A stretch of DNA of 64,000 nucleotides, taken from positions 61,855 to 125,854 of the forward strand of contig NZ_CZVW01000005.1 in assembly GCF_001536065.1 (NCBI RefSeq), given 5' to 3'. A program made the translations under genes and the position numbers. A model generated the notes under the pieces. That model saw only the letters and a program-made list of their open reading frames with translations, searched no databases and was not told the origin of the DNA. Shown piece after piece: positions 55,837 through 64,000 of the stretch. The DNA is from Candidatus Chryseopegocella kryptomonas. GTDB taxonomy: Bacteria > Bacteroidota > Ignavibacteria > Kryptoniales > Kryptoniaceae. Position 1 is the first letter of the stretch. Each line of letters begins with the position of its first letter.

Positions 55837-57660
55837 ATGAAGATAAATTTAAAAAAATTTTTAGCTGTGATTTTTGCGATAAATTCAATCTTTTCTCAAC
55901 AGCAAAACGAGATGAATTTATTCCGACTTGCGCAATCATTTGAAAGAGCTGGGGAATATGAAAGGGCTTTGAAAATCTATGAAGAACTTTACACAAACAA
56001 TCCCACAAACAGAGTTTATCTTGAAGCCGTCGTCAGATTAAACACGCAGACGAAAAATTATGACAGAGCAATTAAACTTGCACAATCTTGGCTCTCAACT
56101 CACCCGGATGACATTGACATGATGGCAAGAATTGGGGATATATATTTCAAAGCAGGAAAAGAAAAAGAAGCGATTGAATCGTGGGATAAAATTGTGAAAA
56201 CTTACCGAAATAATCCCGGCATATACAGAATGGTTGCGGATTATTTAATACAGAACCGACTTTATGATAAGGCGATTGAATATCTTACAACCGCACAGAA
56301 AATTTCCGGCTCGCCAGATTTATATGCATTTGAAATTGCGATGCTTTATGAATTCACGATGAGATTTGATAAAGCGATTGAAGAATACATCAAACTTTTA
56401 CAGCGAACACCAAGCATGATACCAAGTGTTAAGTCAAGAATGTCGTCATACATAGATAGACCTGATGTTTTGAAACAGATTCTTCCAATTCTTGAATCAT
56501 CTGCGAAATCTTCAAAATCAAACATTGGGATTCTTGATCTTTACGCATGGGTTTTAAGCGAAGCAAAGGATTATCATAAAGCGCTTGAAGTTCAAAAACA
56601 ACTTGACATAGCAACCAACGCAAATGGAGAAGTCATTTTAAATTTTGCACAAGACCTTTTCAATCAAGAAATTTTTGAAGTCGCACAAAAAGCATACGCA
56701 GAAATAATTGAAACTTATCCAAAATCACGAGTTCTGCCCGAAGCGAAACTTGGACTACTTCGGTCTCGGGAGGAAATTTTAAGAACGAAATTAATTCGCA
56801 TTGAAAACAAAGATACCGCAATTTATTCCGACCTGAAAAAACTTGAAGAAGATTACAAAAAATTTTCACAGGAATACATCGGGACAAAATATGAAGCGGA
56901 AGCATTGTTTCGGCTTGGACTTATTAAACTTGACATCTATTTTGACCTTGATGAAGCACAGCGATTTTTTGAAGAAGTTGAAAGAAAATTTATGCTTTAT
57001 CTCGGGAAGGATGCAATTTTTAAACTTGCGGAAATTTTTACCTTGAAAGGTGATTTAAATTCCGCCCGTGAAAAATATCTTTACCTTTTGAAACTTAAAA
57101 ATTTCCCCGACACATTGAAAGTTAAATTTTTACTTGCACAACTTGATTATTATGAGGGCAATTTCAACTCCGCTTTAAAGATGCTTGAAGATGTTTCAAA
57201 ATTTACATCATCAGATTATTCTAACGATGCGATAGAACTTACGCTAAAAATTCAAACAAATCGTTTCCCCAGTGAAGAAAATCTTAAAAAACTTGCAATT
57301 GCGGAATTAAAGATAAAACAGAGAAAATTCGGCGAAGCAATCCCACTCCTTGAAGATATAACTTCAACCTGTAAAAACTGTCCGATCTCCGATGATGCTC
57401 TCTTTACACTTGCCGAAGTATATTCAACAATAAACAAGCACGAAAAAGCGATTCAATATGTTGACACATTGCTTGAAGAAAATCCTGAAAGCATTTACGC
57501 AGATGACGCTATGATGGAAAAAGGAAAAATTTATCAGAAACTTGGGAAAAATGATCTTGCGATTGAGACATACACGAAACTTATTTCAAAATTTCCAAAT
57601 TCTATATTTGTGAATGAAGCCAGAAAAAGAATCAGAGAATTAAGAGGCGAAATACAATGA
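55837..57660 (+). CDS. Exported TPR-repeat protein
   Basis: A 607-residue exported protein: signal peptide about 1-20 (FLAVIFAINSIFS). At least ten TPRs run along the sequence, for example AGEYERALKIYEELYTNNPT, LNSAREKYLYLLKLKNFPD and NDLAIETYTKLISKFPNSIF. A Cys pair (STCKNCPISDDALF) occurs near residue 508. No enzyme domain is visible; the role is probably envelope assembly or scaffolding. It follows PBP1A by 2 bp and overlaps the next gene by 4 bases. Confidence 0.87.
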   Translation: MKINLKKFLAVIFAINSIFSQQQNEMNLFRLAQSFERAGEYERALKIYEELYTNNPTNRVYLEAVVRLNTQTKNYDRAIKLAQSWLSTHPDDIDMMARIGDIYFKAGKEKEAIESWDKIVKTYRNNPGIYRMVADYLIQNRLYDKAIEYLTTAQKISGSPDLYAFEIAMLYEFTMRFDKAIEEYIKLLQRTPSMIPSVKSRMSSYIDRPDVLKQILPILESSAKSSKSNIGILDLYAWVLSEAKDYHKALEVQKQLDIATNANGEVILNFAQDLFNQEIFEVAQKAYAEIIETYPKSRVLPEAKLGLLRSREEILRTKLIRIENKDTAIYSDLKKLEEDYKKFSQEYIGTKYEAEALFRLGLIKLDIYFDLDEAQRFFEEVERKFMLYLGKDAIFKLAEIFTLKGDLNSAREKYLYLLKLKNFPDTLKVKFLLAQLDYYEGNFNSALKMLEDVSKFTSSDYSNDAIELTLKIQTNRFPSEENLKKLAIAELKIKQRKFGEAIPLLEDITSTCKNCPISDDALFTLAEVYSTINKHEKAIQYVDTLLEENPESIYADDAMMEKGKIYQKLGKNDLAIETYTKLISKFPNSIFVNEARKRIRELRGEIQ

Positions 57661-58922
57661 TGCGTAAATTTTTGCTTACGCTTTTACTTCTATCGGGAAT
57701 TGCATCTGCGCAGAATAAAATTTTGATCTATATGGATTTGAAACAAACCGACCATCTTAAAGCATATGGCATTGCATATTTTGCGTTAAAACACGGTGTT
57801 GATGTTGATTGGCTTTTGAACTATCGTGGTGGCTCATTTATGATGGATTATCACGATGAAATAGCAAACGAATGTAGAGTCCGTGGTGTTGCTTTTGATG
57901 TCATATCAAGTTCGGAAGCGATGCAAATTTATGCACAGATTCAGGATGAAAATAGCAATATGGATGTTGTGCGACTTGAAAAAGCCCCAAAAATTGCTGT
58001 TTATGTCCCACCAAATTTCAGACCTTGGGACGATGCTGTCACACTCGCACTTGAATACGCTGAAATACCTTACGATAAAATCTGGGATGAGGAAATTTTA
58101 AATGGCAAAGTTTATGAATACGACTGGCTTCATCTTCACCACGAGGATTTTACGGGTCAATATGGAAAATTTTACGCATCATTTGGAAAGACGCAATGGT
58201 ATATTGAAGAACAAATGATGTACGAAAAAGAGGCAAAACGGCTTGGTTTTAAAAAAGTTTCTGAACTTAAAAAAGCTGTCGCACGAGGCATAAAAGAATA
58301 CATCGCCTCAGGTGGATTTGTGTTTGCAATGTGCTCTGCAACAGATGCTCTTGATATAGCACTTGCAGCTGAAAACACAGATATTTGCGATGTTATGTAT
58401 GATGGCGACCCACCAGACCCAGATTGCCAGCAAAAACTTGATTACTCAAAGACACTTGCATTTGAAAATTTCAAACTTGAAATGAACCCATACAGATACG
58501 AATACTCAGACATTGATATCCCGCCGAGCGATCCACCGCCATTGCGTGACCCTTCAACCGATTACTTCACACTTTTTGAATTTTCTGCAAAATATGATCC
58601 AGTTCCGACTATGTTAACACAAAACCATGTCAATGTGATTCACAATTTTATGGGTCAAACGACATCATTCAATCGTAAATTGATAAAAAAATCTGTCGTA
58701 ATACTTGCTGAAAAAGAAGGAACTGACGAAGTTAAATATATTCACGGAAATTACGGACGTGGGACATTTACTTTTCTTGGCGGACATGATCCCGAAGATT
58801 ATCAGCACGCCGTCGGAGATCCACCGACAGATTTATCACTTCACAAAAATTCGCCGGGTTATCGCTTGATTTTAAACAATGTTCTCTTCCCCGCAGCAAA
58901 GAAGAAAAAATTGAAAACATAA
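57657..58922 (+). CDS. Exported protein of the Bacteroidetes family mislabelled asparagine synthetase B
   Basis: A 421-residue exported protein: signal peptide 1-18 (LLTLLLLSGIASA). The N-terminal text ILIYMDLKQTDHLKAYGIAY and VDWLLNYRGGSFMMDYHDE is that of a conserved Bacteroidetes family that databases often name asparagine synthetase B, though neither asparagine-synthetase domain is present and the protein is secreted. The middle has a glutamine-amidotransferase-like or flavodoxin-like alpha/beta core (IASGGFVFAMCSATDALDIA near 219-238, a Cys in an ordered loop) and a final FTFLGGHDPEDY. Function unknown. Confidence 0.8.
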   Translation: MMRKFLLTLLLLSGIASAQNKILIYMDLKQTDHLKAYGIAYFALKHGVDVDWLLNYRGGSFMMDYHDEIANECRVRGVAFDVISSSEAMQIYAQIQDENSNMDVVRLEKAPKIAVYVPPNFRPWDDAVTLALEYAEIPYDKIWDEEILNGKVYEYDWLHLHHEDFTGQYGKFYASFGKTQWYIEEQMMYEKEAKRLGFKKVSELKKAVARGIKEYIASGGFVFAMCSATDALDIALAAENTDICDVMYDGDPPDPDCQQKLDYSKTLAFENFKLEMNPYRYEYSDIDIPPSDPPPLRDPSTDYFTLFEFSAKYDPVPTMLTQNHVNVIHNFMGQTTSFNRKLIKKSVVILAEKEGTDEVKYIHGNYGRGTFTFLGGHDPEDYQHAVGDPPTDLSLHKNSPGYRLILNNVLFPAAKKKKLKT

Positions 58923-58934
58923 ATTCTCAAAAAT

Positions 58935-59855
58935 TTGAATCGTGACAGGAAAAAAATTTCTCGCAGAGAATTTATAAAAAAGACAGGTGCAACAATAATT
59001 GGAGCTGGACTTTTTGGATTGAGCAAATCTGAAAAAGAAATTGAAAAAAGAAAACTCGGGAAAACAGGTTTAAATGTCACAATCCTTGGGCTTGGATGCG
59101 CACAAATTGGAAGTATGAGAAATTTTAAAGAATCCATTAAAATAATTGAAACCGCAATTGAACTCGGAATAAATTACATTGACACAGCAAGCACATACGG
59201 AGATGCTGAAGAAAAAGTTGGTGAAGTTATGAAAACAAGAAGAAAAGAAGTTATACTTGCGACGAAGACATTGCAAAGGGACAAAGATGATGCTTGGCAA
59301 GAAATTAACACAAGCATTGAGAGATTAAAAACTGATTATGTTGATTTACTTCAAATTCACTCCGTCAACACAATGTATGAACTTGATAAAATAACCTCAA
59401 AAAATGGCTCGCTTTATGCGGTGTTAAGAGCAAAAGAAGAAGGACTTTGCAAACACATTGGAATCACGGGACACAGAAATCCAGAAGTTATCAAAGAAGC
59501 ACTTAATAGATTTGATTTTGAAGCGGTTCTCGTTCCATTGAGTTCGGTTGATAAACTTGCGAATGACTTTGGTGATGTAATTTTCCCAATTGCAAAGAAG
59601 AAAAATATCGGTGTAATCGCAATGAAAGTTTTATCAGATGGCAGGGTCACGGATTATGTCCCCGAAAGTTTAAGATATGTTTTCTCACTCCCTATAAGCA
59701 CGGCAATTGTTGGAATGAAGACGCTTTCAGAATTGAAGCAAAATGTTGAAATTGCCAGAAACTTCACTCCGATGACCGAACAAGAGATGCAAAATTTAAT
59801 TCAGAAAACGAGAAAATACGCAAATACATCAATCCTCTGGTGGAAACGAGGTTGA
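58935..59855 (+). CDS. Tat-exported aldo/keto reductase
   Basis: A 306-residue aldo/keto reductase with a twin-arginine signal (KISRREFIKKTGATIIGAGL, residues about 7-26), so it is predicted to be folded before export. The catalytic tetrad follows the AKR pattern: DTASTYGDAEEKVGE (Asp, Tyr near 76-81), ATKTLQRD (Lys), and LLQIHSV (His). NADPH-binding elements are VIAMKVLSDGR. Its start is TTG 58935. It is convergent with the small membrane-protein gene. Confidence 0.88.
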   Translation: MNRDRKKISRREFIKKTGATIIGAGLFGLSKSEKEIEKRKLGKTGLNVTILGLGCAQIGSMRNFKESIKIIETAIELGINYIDTASTYGDAEEKVGEVMKTRRKEVILATKTLQRDKDDAWQEINTSIERLKTDYVDLLQIHSVNTMYELDKITSKNGSLYAVLRAKEEGLCKHIGITGHRNPEVIKEALNRFDFEAVLVPLSSVDKLANDFGDVIFPIAKKKNIGVIAMKVLSDGRVTDYVPESLRYVFSLPISTAIVGMKTLSELKQNVEIARNFTPMTEQEMQNLIQKTRKYANTSILWWKRG

Positions 59856-60011
59856 ACCTGCTTCAAAAAGAGAAAGAATTGAATAAACAGAAGAAATACC
59901 CATTGACAAGCCAAGCAAAAGAAAAATTTTATTTATGGACGAAAGAGCAACAGATACAAGCGTCAATGAGACGAAGATTGAGGTTAAAGCAATGTTAAAT
60001 TTTTTGCTCAT
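59829..60011 (-). CDS. Putative 60-residue membrane protein
   Basis: From ATG 60011 the minus strand encodes a short two-helix protein (FNIALTSIFVSLTLVSVALS and FLLLGLSMGISSVYSIL). A TTG upstream at 60053 lies in the terminator hairpin, so ATG 60011 is preferred. It overlaps the end of the convergent reductase by 27 bp. No family recognised; a real but minor gene is plausible. Confidence 0.4.
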   Translation of the reverse strand: MSKKFNIALTSIFVSLTLVSVALSSINKIFLLLGLSMGISSVYSILSLFEAGSTSFPPED

Positions 60012-60030
60012 CTTTTCAACCTTTTTTAAT

Positions 60031-60060
60031 TTTAAAAAGAGGCGGGGCACCAACCCCGCC
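60031..60060 (-). terminator. Intrinsic terminator after the secreted-protein gene
   Basis: On the minus strand GGCGGGG (60060-60054) pairs with CCCCGCC (60047-60041) over a 6-nt loop, followed by TCTTTTTAAAA. It lies 9 bp after the stop of the secreted protein at 60069. Confidence 0.85.
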
Positions 60061-60068
60061 GTAAAATT

Positions 60069-61742
60069 TTACTTCATCAATACCATCTTCTTTGCTGAAA
60101 CATATCCATCAGCGATTAACTTGTAAATATAAACCCCGCTCGGGAGATTCCCCCCATAAAACTTAACCTTATAACTTCCAGGTGTTAAGTATTCATCAAC
60201 CAGCTTTGCAACCTCTTGACCAAGCATATTGTAGACAATAAGTTTGACATTTGAACTTTTTGCGAGATTAAATTCAATCACCGTCTCCGGGTTGAAAGGA
60301 TTCGGGTAATTTTGTTTCAATTCAAAATTTGAAGGAACATCTGAAGTTTTCTCATAAACCTTTACAAATCTTGAATAATCCGTATTTTGCGGGTCATAAT
60401 TTGTCCAGCCAAGGTCCCATCTCTGCGTTGAGTCAGGTCCAAATGCCCCAACCCAGTTAACAGGAGTGAAGAACGGATCCCGCAATCTCGGATTTGTAAA
60501 ATCAGCTGCACCTATAACGGGCGAATCAGACAAAGGTATTGGCTTTGGAAAGGAAAGATTAAACGGATCTTGAAGTTTTAAATCCACAACTGAACCAAAT
60601 ATCCTGTTGTTATACTGTGATCTCAAAAACCACGACTTTGCATCAAATCCAGAAACATTTGTCGTAACTTGGTTTGCTGATTTTATCCCCGCAATGAATA
60701 CATTCCTTACTTGAAGCGTGTCATTTTGAGCATCGTTTGCAACATTTGAACCATCAAGCAAAATTCCCGTTGGCCATCCTGCAATTATGCTGTTGTAAAA
60801 GCTCAACCTTGTTGAGCGCCTGAGATGAGCACCACGCCTAAAGTTAGGATTATAACCGGTAAAATTCGTATCTGGCATTGGTCCAATAAATGTCACATTG
60901 CTGAAAATTCCACTTGTTCTTGGCACATTTGTCGTTCCCGTTCCATCATTATCGGATTCAAAACCGTTGCTTCCACTTATATCGGCTATATTTGGGTCTC
61001 TTACCGCAAGAGCAAATTGAACTTTTCCAGACCATCCAAAATCCGTGTCAAAATCATCATCAAGTCCTTTATATGCGACAAGATATTTAGCATTCACATT
61101 GCCACCAAACCATTCAAATGAGTCATCACCGCTGTAACTTACCTGCACATATTCAATTAAAGTTTTCCGACCAACGCCACTAAGCGTTAATCCATTTATT
61201 TCGTTATCAGGTTGATAAGCAACACCTGGGAATTCAATTCTAACATATCTAAAAACTCCACTGCTATCATCAGGGTTGTTACCTCCATAAATTCCATCAT
61301 CTCCAAGTCCACCTTCAATAACTGCTGTTCCACCAGGAACATTAATTGGTGCTTCACCAAGTATAATAACTCCACCCCAATCGCCAGCTGCTCTTTGACC
61401 AACTGGTCGGGCGCTTGTGAAAACAATTGGTCTCTCTTTTGTTCCGTTTGCGTATATCTTGGCACCACGTTTAATTATAAGTGAACCTTTCGTTTCTTTC
61501 TCACCGTAAATTATTGTCCCTGGTTCAATCGTCAAAGTCGCACCTCTTTCAACCGTAACAAATCCACGCAAAAGATACTGCTTATCTGAAGTAAGAGTTG
61601 AATCACGCGTTATTCTACCTTGTAGAATTACCACATTTGATGGTGGTTGAGCGAAAGCAGATGAAATAAAAGCGAATGCAAGCAAAAAGAAAACAAGCAA
61701 ACGATTTAACAACATTGAGTTTTGATTGTGTCTGTTAATCAT
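60069..61742 (-). CDS. Secreted beta-helix-like protein with type IX sorting domain
   Basis: A 557-residue exported protein. The start ATG 61742 follows a strong GGAGG. A signal peptide ends at FISSAFAQ (about residue 32). The body has a right-handed beta-helix-like T9SS-cargo pattern seen in Bacteroidetes surface proteins: LRGFVTVERGATLTIEPGTI near 62-81, RAAGDWGGVIILGEAPIN near 115 and VQVSYSGDDSFEWFGG. The C-terminus is a type IX sorting domain (LKQNYPNPFNPETVIEFNL, then GVYIYKLIADG and KKMVLMK). It lies just downstream of the TonB receptor and is probably co-transcribed with it. Confidence 0.87.
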   Translation of the reverse strand: MINRHNQNSMLLNRLLVFFLLAFAFISSAFAQPPSNVVILQGRITRDSTLTSDKQYLLRGFVTVERGATLTIEPGTIIYGEKETKGSLIIKRGAKIYANGTKERPIVFTSARPVGQRAAGDWGGVIILGEAPINVPGGTAVIEGGLGDDGIYGGNNPDDSSGVFRYVRIEFPGVAYQPDNEINGLTLSGVGRKTLIEYVQVSYSGDDSFEWFGGNVNAKYLVAYKGLDDDFDTDFGWSGKVQFALAVRDPNIADISGSNGFESDNDGTGTTNVPRTSGIFSNVTFIGPMPDTNFTGYNPNFRRGAHLRRSTRLSFYNSIIAGWPTGILLDGSNVANDAQNDTLQVRNVFIAGIKSANQVTTNVSGFDAKSWFLRSQYNNRIFGSVVDLKLQDPFNLSFPKPIPLSDSPVIGAADFTNPRLRDPFFTPVNWVGAFGPDSTQRWDLGWTNYDPQNTDYSRFVKVYEKTSDVPSNFELKQNYPNPFNPETVIEFNLAKSSNVKLIVYNMLGQEVAKLVDEYLTPGSYKVKFYGGNLPSGVYIYKLIADGYVSAKKMVLMK

Positions 61743-61760
61743 TGTTCCTCCTGTTTTTGT

Positions 61761-63830
61761 TTAGAATTTGACTTTAACATCAAGTGAAATGCTTCTTATA
61801 GTTTCCACTTTTTGATACAGATAACCAGCTTGTTTCAAAACAACTGGTTTTCCCGTTATATTCTGCCCCGTCAAAACAATGGACAAGTTCTTCGTCAGAT
61901 TATAACCGATTTTAAAATCAACCTGATACCTTGCTTGCTCAATTATATCATCATTGTATTGGGTTGCAACATCAAATATCTTCGGACCTGTGAGATTATA
62001 TGAAATGCTTGCGTTGAATTTTGAGCTGGGTTTATCATACACAAGTTGAATGTTCGCAATATATGGCGCCTGACCCTGCAATCTTCTTCCTTTCCTCGCA
62101 ATTGTTCCTTCCGTCCCTTCAACATCAACTTTTGAATCAACAAATGTCATATTTCCAATCGCTTTTACAAGTTTTAAATTCTTAACAAATTCAATCTCAA
62201 CTCCTGTGACCTTGGCAAAATTTGCATTTTTATATGTTCGTTCTGAACCAAGCGCTGAACCAGAAACAATTACTTTCTCAATTGGCTTGCTTATATGTTT
62301 GTGAAATAAACCAACCGAAATCATATCTTCACCCAAACTGAAAACTTCAAATCTAAAATCGTAATTAAACGAAATCGCCCTTATAAGTGTTGAATCACCT
62401 CTGATGCTTGTCTGTGTGTAAAAATCAAAGTATGCAAATGGCGAAATTTCTCTCAATTCTGGCTTGTTTATCGTTTGGCTGTAAGATGCTTTCAAGTTAA
62501 CCATGTAAAGAGGTGAATACTTTAACTCAAGCGCAGGAAGAACATCAAGATATTTCTTTGATATGACAAGGTCTTTGCTATCTGAAAAATCTCGTGTGTA
62601 GATATTTTGATTAACTTTTTCAATCCTTGCACCACCCATTATAGTTAGAACTTGTGTTCCAAATCTGATTGGCAAATCAACTTTAAGATATGTCGCCGTG
62701 CTTCTATCGTATGCTTTGTATTTATTCGTCCCTGCTTTGTATTCATCAAGCGAAAAGCCATTTCTTTTGAAATTATCAGGGATGAAAATTGAATCAGGTG
62801 GTAGATAATACATTCTGTAATCTGTTATTCCATTTAAATTCACAACGACGCCTATCAACCTGAACTTGAAATCACGCTTTGTCTCCCAGAAATTGAAACC
62901 TGTTTCAAAATTTGCTCCAAAAATCGGAAACTTAACACTTGTCTTGAACTCACGAACATTATCTTTTAAATCCGATGTTAAAATCCCACCATTTTTGAAG
63001 TTTGCTTGTGGTCCAAGTATCACTGCAAACTTCGCATCAGGGTCATTCATATCCCTACCGTAAACAAGTCGCCTTGTGTCTGGTTCTTTATTAAAAATTG
63101 TAGAAGTTGAACCCTGCCATTTTAATAAAACATCCTTTATCTCGTGCTCACCATAAAGTTGAGTGAAATAAAGATTTCTTTGATTAAAATTAATCGCCAT
63201 ATGTATCTGCTCCGCTCCCTGATCTGTATATTGATAACCCTGCATCTTTGCTGTTTCCTCGTTTGTAATCCCAATAATCAAACCTCTAAATCCTAAAACA
63301 TTTCCACCAAATTTTTTCTTGACATCCGCAAGAAATGAAAACTGAACATCCCTTGAAACTCTGTCACCCCCATATTCAAATCTCTTTGAATAATCGCCCT
63401 CATATTCATTAACCTCAAACTTTCTGCTATTAACATTGCCCTTGTAAATCAAGGAAAGCGAATAGTTCAAACCAACAAGTGGAATCTTCCCAGCGCTCAT
63501 AAAACCACCTTTAAAATTCGGCATTTGATTAAAAGAATTCATAACCCACAGATTTTTTATCTCCCTGGCATAAATGCTTCTTTCACTTACTGGAACTTTA
63601 GTTATATCATCTGGAAAGTTAGATGGCAAACCTGTCGTTTTATTTGAAACACCAAAAATGTTAACTCTGTCCATTCCGTATACGAAAAACTTCTTAAATG
63701 TCGCATCTGGAATCGCAGAAACCCCTAAATCAGCCGAATTCGTCAATGTATCTGAAAATTCAATTGTCTTTATATCAATGAAGCCACCTGAAAAATTTCC
63801 GGGAAGTTCGGGAGAAAATGTCTTGATAAC
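61761..63830 (-). CDS. TonB-dependent receptor, 5' part missing at a chimeric junction
   Basis: About 690 residues of a TonB-dependent receptor are real. The first genuine residues (VIKTFSPELPGNFSGGFIDI) are the last part of the plug domain; the barrel runs to the C-terminal strand RSISLDVKVKF. Signal peptide, carboxypeptidase-like domain and most of the plug are absent because the chromosome sequence ends at 63830. The open frame continues upstream to 63950 only through Illumina adapter. It sits 18 bp upstream of the secreted protein, like the receptor/cargo pair at 4458-9359. Ligand unknown. Confidence 0.9.
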   Translation of the reverse strand, partial: VIKTFSPELPGNFSGGFIDIKTIEFSDTLTNSADLGVSAIPDATFKKFFVYGMDRVNIFGVSNKTTGLPSNFPDDITKVPVSERSIYAREIKNLWVMNSFNQMPNFKGGFMSAGKIPLVGLNYSLSLIYKGNVNSRKFEVNEYEGDYSKRFEYGGDRVSRDVQFSFLADVKKKFGGNVLGFRGLIIGITNEETAKMQGYQYTDQGAEQIHMAINFNQRNLYFTQLYGEHEIKDVLLKWQGSTSTIFNKEPDTRRLVYGRDMNDPDAKFAVILGPQANFKNGGILTSDLKDNVREFKTSVKFPIFGANFETGFNFWETKRDFKFRLIGVVVNLNGITDYRMYYLPPDSIFIPDNFKRNGFSLDEYKAGTNKYKAYDRSTATYLKVDLPIRFGTQVLTIMGGARIEKVNQNIYTRDFSDSKDLVISKKYLDVLPALELKYSPLYMVNLKASYSQTINKPELREISPFAYFDFYTQTSIRGDSTLIRAISFNYDFRFEVFSLGEDMISVGLFHKHISKPIEKVIVSGSALGSERTYKNANFAKVTGVEIEFVKNLKLVKAIGNMTFVDSKVDVEGTEGTIARKGRRLQGQAPYIANIQLVYDKPSSKFNASISYNLTGPKIFDVATQYNDDIIEQARYQVDFKIGYNLTKNLSIVLTGQNITGKPVVLKQAGYLYQKVETIRSISLDVKVKF

Positions 63831-63897
63831 AGATCGGAAGAGCGTCGTGTAGGGAAAGAGCGTAGATCTCGGTGGTCGCCGTATCATTAAAAAAAAA
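63831..63897. other. Illumina adapter contamination plus poly-A
   Basis: Positions 63831-63888 match the reverse complement of the Illumina P5/TruSeq universal adapter, as I recall it, at 57 of 58 bases (one T-to-C difference in GAGCGTAGATC). It begins AGATCGGAAGAGCGTCGTG and ends CGCCGTATCATT. A9 follows (63889-63897), as expected from reading past the oligonucleotide end. On the minus strand it yields the familiar artefact peptide MIRRPPRSTLFPYTTLFRS. Confidence 0.97.
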
Positions 63898-64000
63898 GAA
63901 AGATTGAACATGTATTTACCTGTTAAAATCGGAAAGATGAAGTTATTCAATGATGTCGGTTTCGGTGAGATTGAGAGAGCGATTGAGTTTTTGTTTGATC
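63898..64000 (+). other. Unlinked coding fragment beyond the adapter
   Basis: After the adapter the plus strand is open to the window end, encoding RLNMYLPVKIGKMKLFNDVG and then FGEIERAIEFLFD. Composition resembles the rest of the genome, so it is probably another locus of the same organism joined by the adapter. Too short to identify. Confidence 0.5.

Noticed and set aside
55445..56008. Open frame of 187 codons on the minus strand
   Set aside because: It is antisense to the PBP1A transpeptidase domain and the next gene start.
63831..63950. N-terminal 40 residues of a receptor reading frame
   Set aside because: They are translated Illumina adapter and an unlinked fragment, not a genuine signal or plug region.

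Overview
The window is a continuous stretch of an AT-rich bacterial chromosome (about one third G+C by eye). Several features point to the Bacteroidetes/Chlorobi/Ignavibacteria (FCB) group, possibly a Kryptonia-like thermophile. These are type IX secretion C-terminal domains of the QNYPNPFN type, a PorV/PorQ-like outer-membrane protein, large TonB-dependent receptors with carboxypeptidase-like N-terminal domains, the futalosine route to menaquinone (mqnA, mqnE), HPr kinase without a visible PTS, and bacillithiol enzyme BshC. The thermophile suggestion is inference and rests partly on a TaqI-type restriction system. No rRNA, tRNA, CRISPR array or intact insertion sequence was seen.

Layout. 1-3413 (minus): a cut-off DUF4139 protein, pyrB and pyrR separated by a terminator/attenuator, and a methyltransferase. 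3505-10765 (minus): a surface-protein operon (secreted propeller protein, TonB receptor, large secreted protein, PorV-like protein). 10915-15649 (plus): DedA-type membrane protein, pseudouridine synthase, udk, thioredoxin-like lipoprotein, ZIP transporter, ECF sigma factor, exported toastrack-like protein. 15611-21937 (minus): flavodoxin, mgtE, mqnA, TPR protein, ferredoxin/metallo-beta-lactamase fusion, mqnE, peroxiredoxin. 22002-26129 (minus): the ffh-rpsP-khpA-rimM-trmD-rplS translation operon. 26191-27701 (minus): an MFS transporter with a fluoride riboswitch in its leader. 27807-28271 (plus): a TPR lipoprotein broken by a stop codon. 28275-34067 (minus): bshC, an AtuA-family protein, a UbiA prenyltransferase and the methylmalonyl-CoA mutase large subunit. 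34095-36956 (minus): a TaqI-type restriction-modification cluster with a third nuclease gene. 36983-44442 (minus): peroxiredoxin, OPT transporter, PAP2 protein, rsmA, TPR protein, DipZ-like redoxin, aroC. 44560-59855 (mostly plus): efp, a lone cas6 (minus), hpf-hprK, a peptide ABC transporter lacking ATPases, ymdB, folD, an lpxH-like gene, PBP1A, a TPR protein, an exported protein and an aldo/keto reductase. 59829-63830 (minus): a second secreted protein and TonB receptor pair.

Strongest observations. First, reading every TCG in the window I found none followed by A: TCGA, the TaqI recognition word, appears to be absent from all 64 kb, in the same window that encodes a TaqI-like endonuclease and M.TaqI-like methylase. 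Second, minus-strand 27701-27603 matches the fluoride (crcB-motif) riboswitch with its terminator, and the next sizeable gene is an MFS transporter rather than a known fluoride channel. Third, positions 63831-63888 are an Illumina adapter, so sequence beyond 63830 is not contiguous with the chromosome and the receptor beginning there is artificial at its N-terminus. Two homopolymer frameshifts (T8 at 10674, A6 at 26263 on the plus strand) and one in-frame stop (27978) may be assembly errors or real decay.
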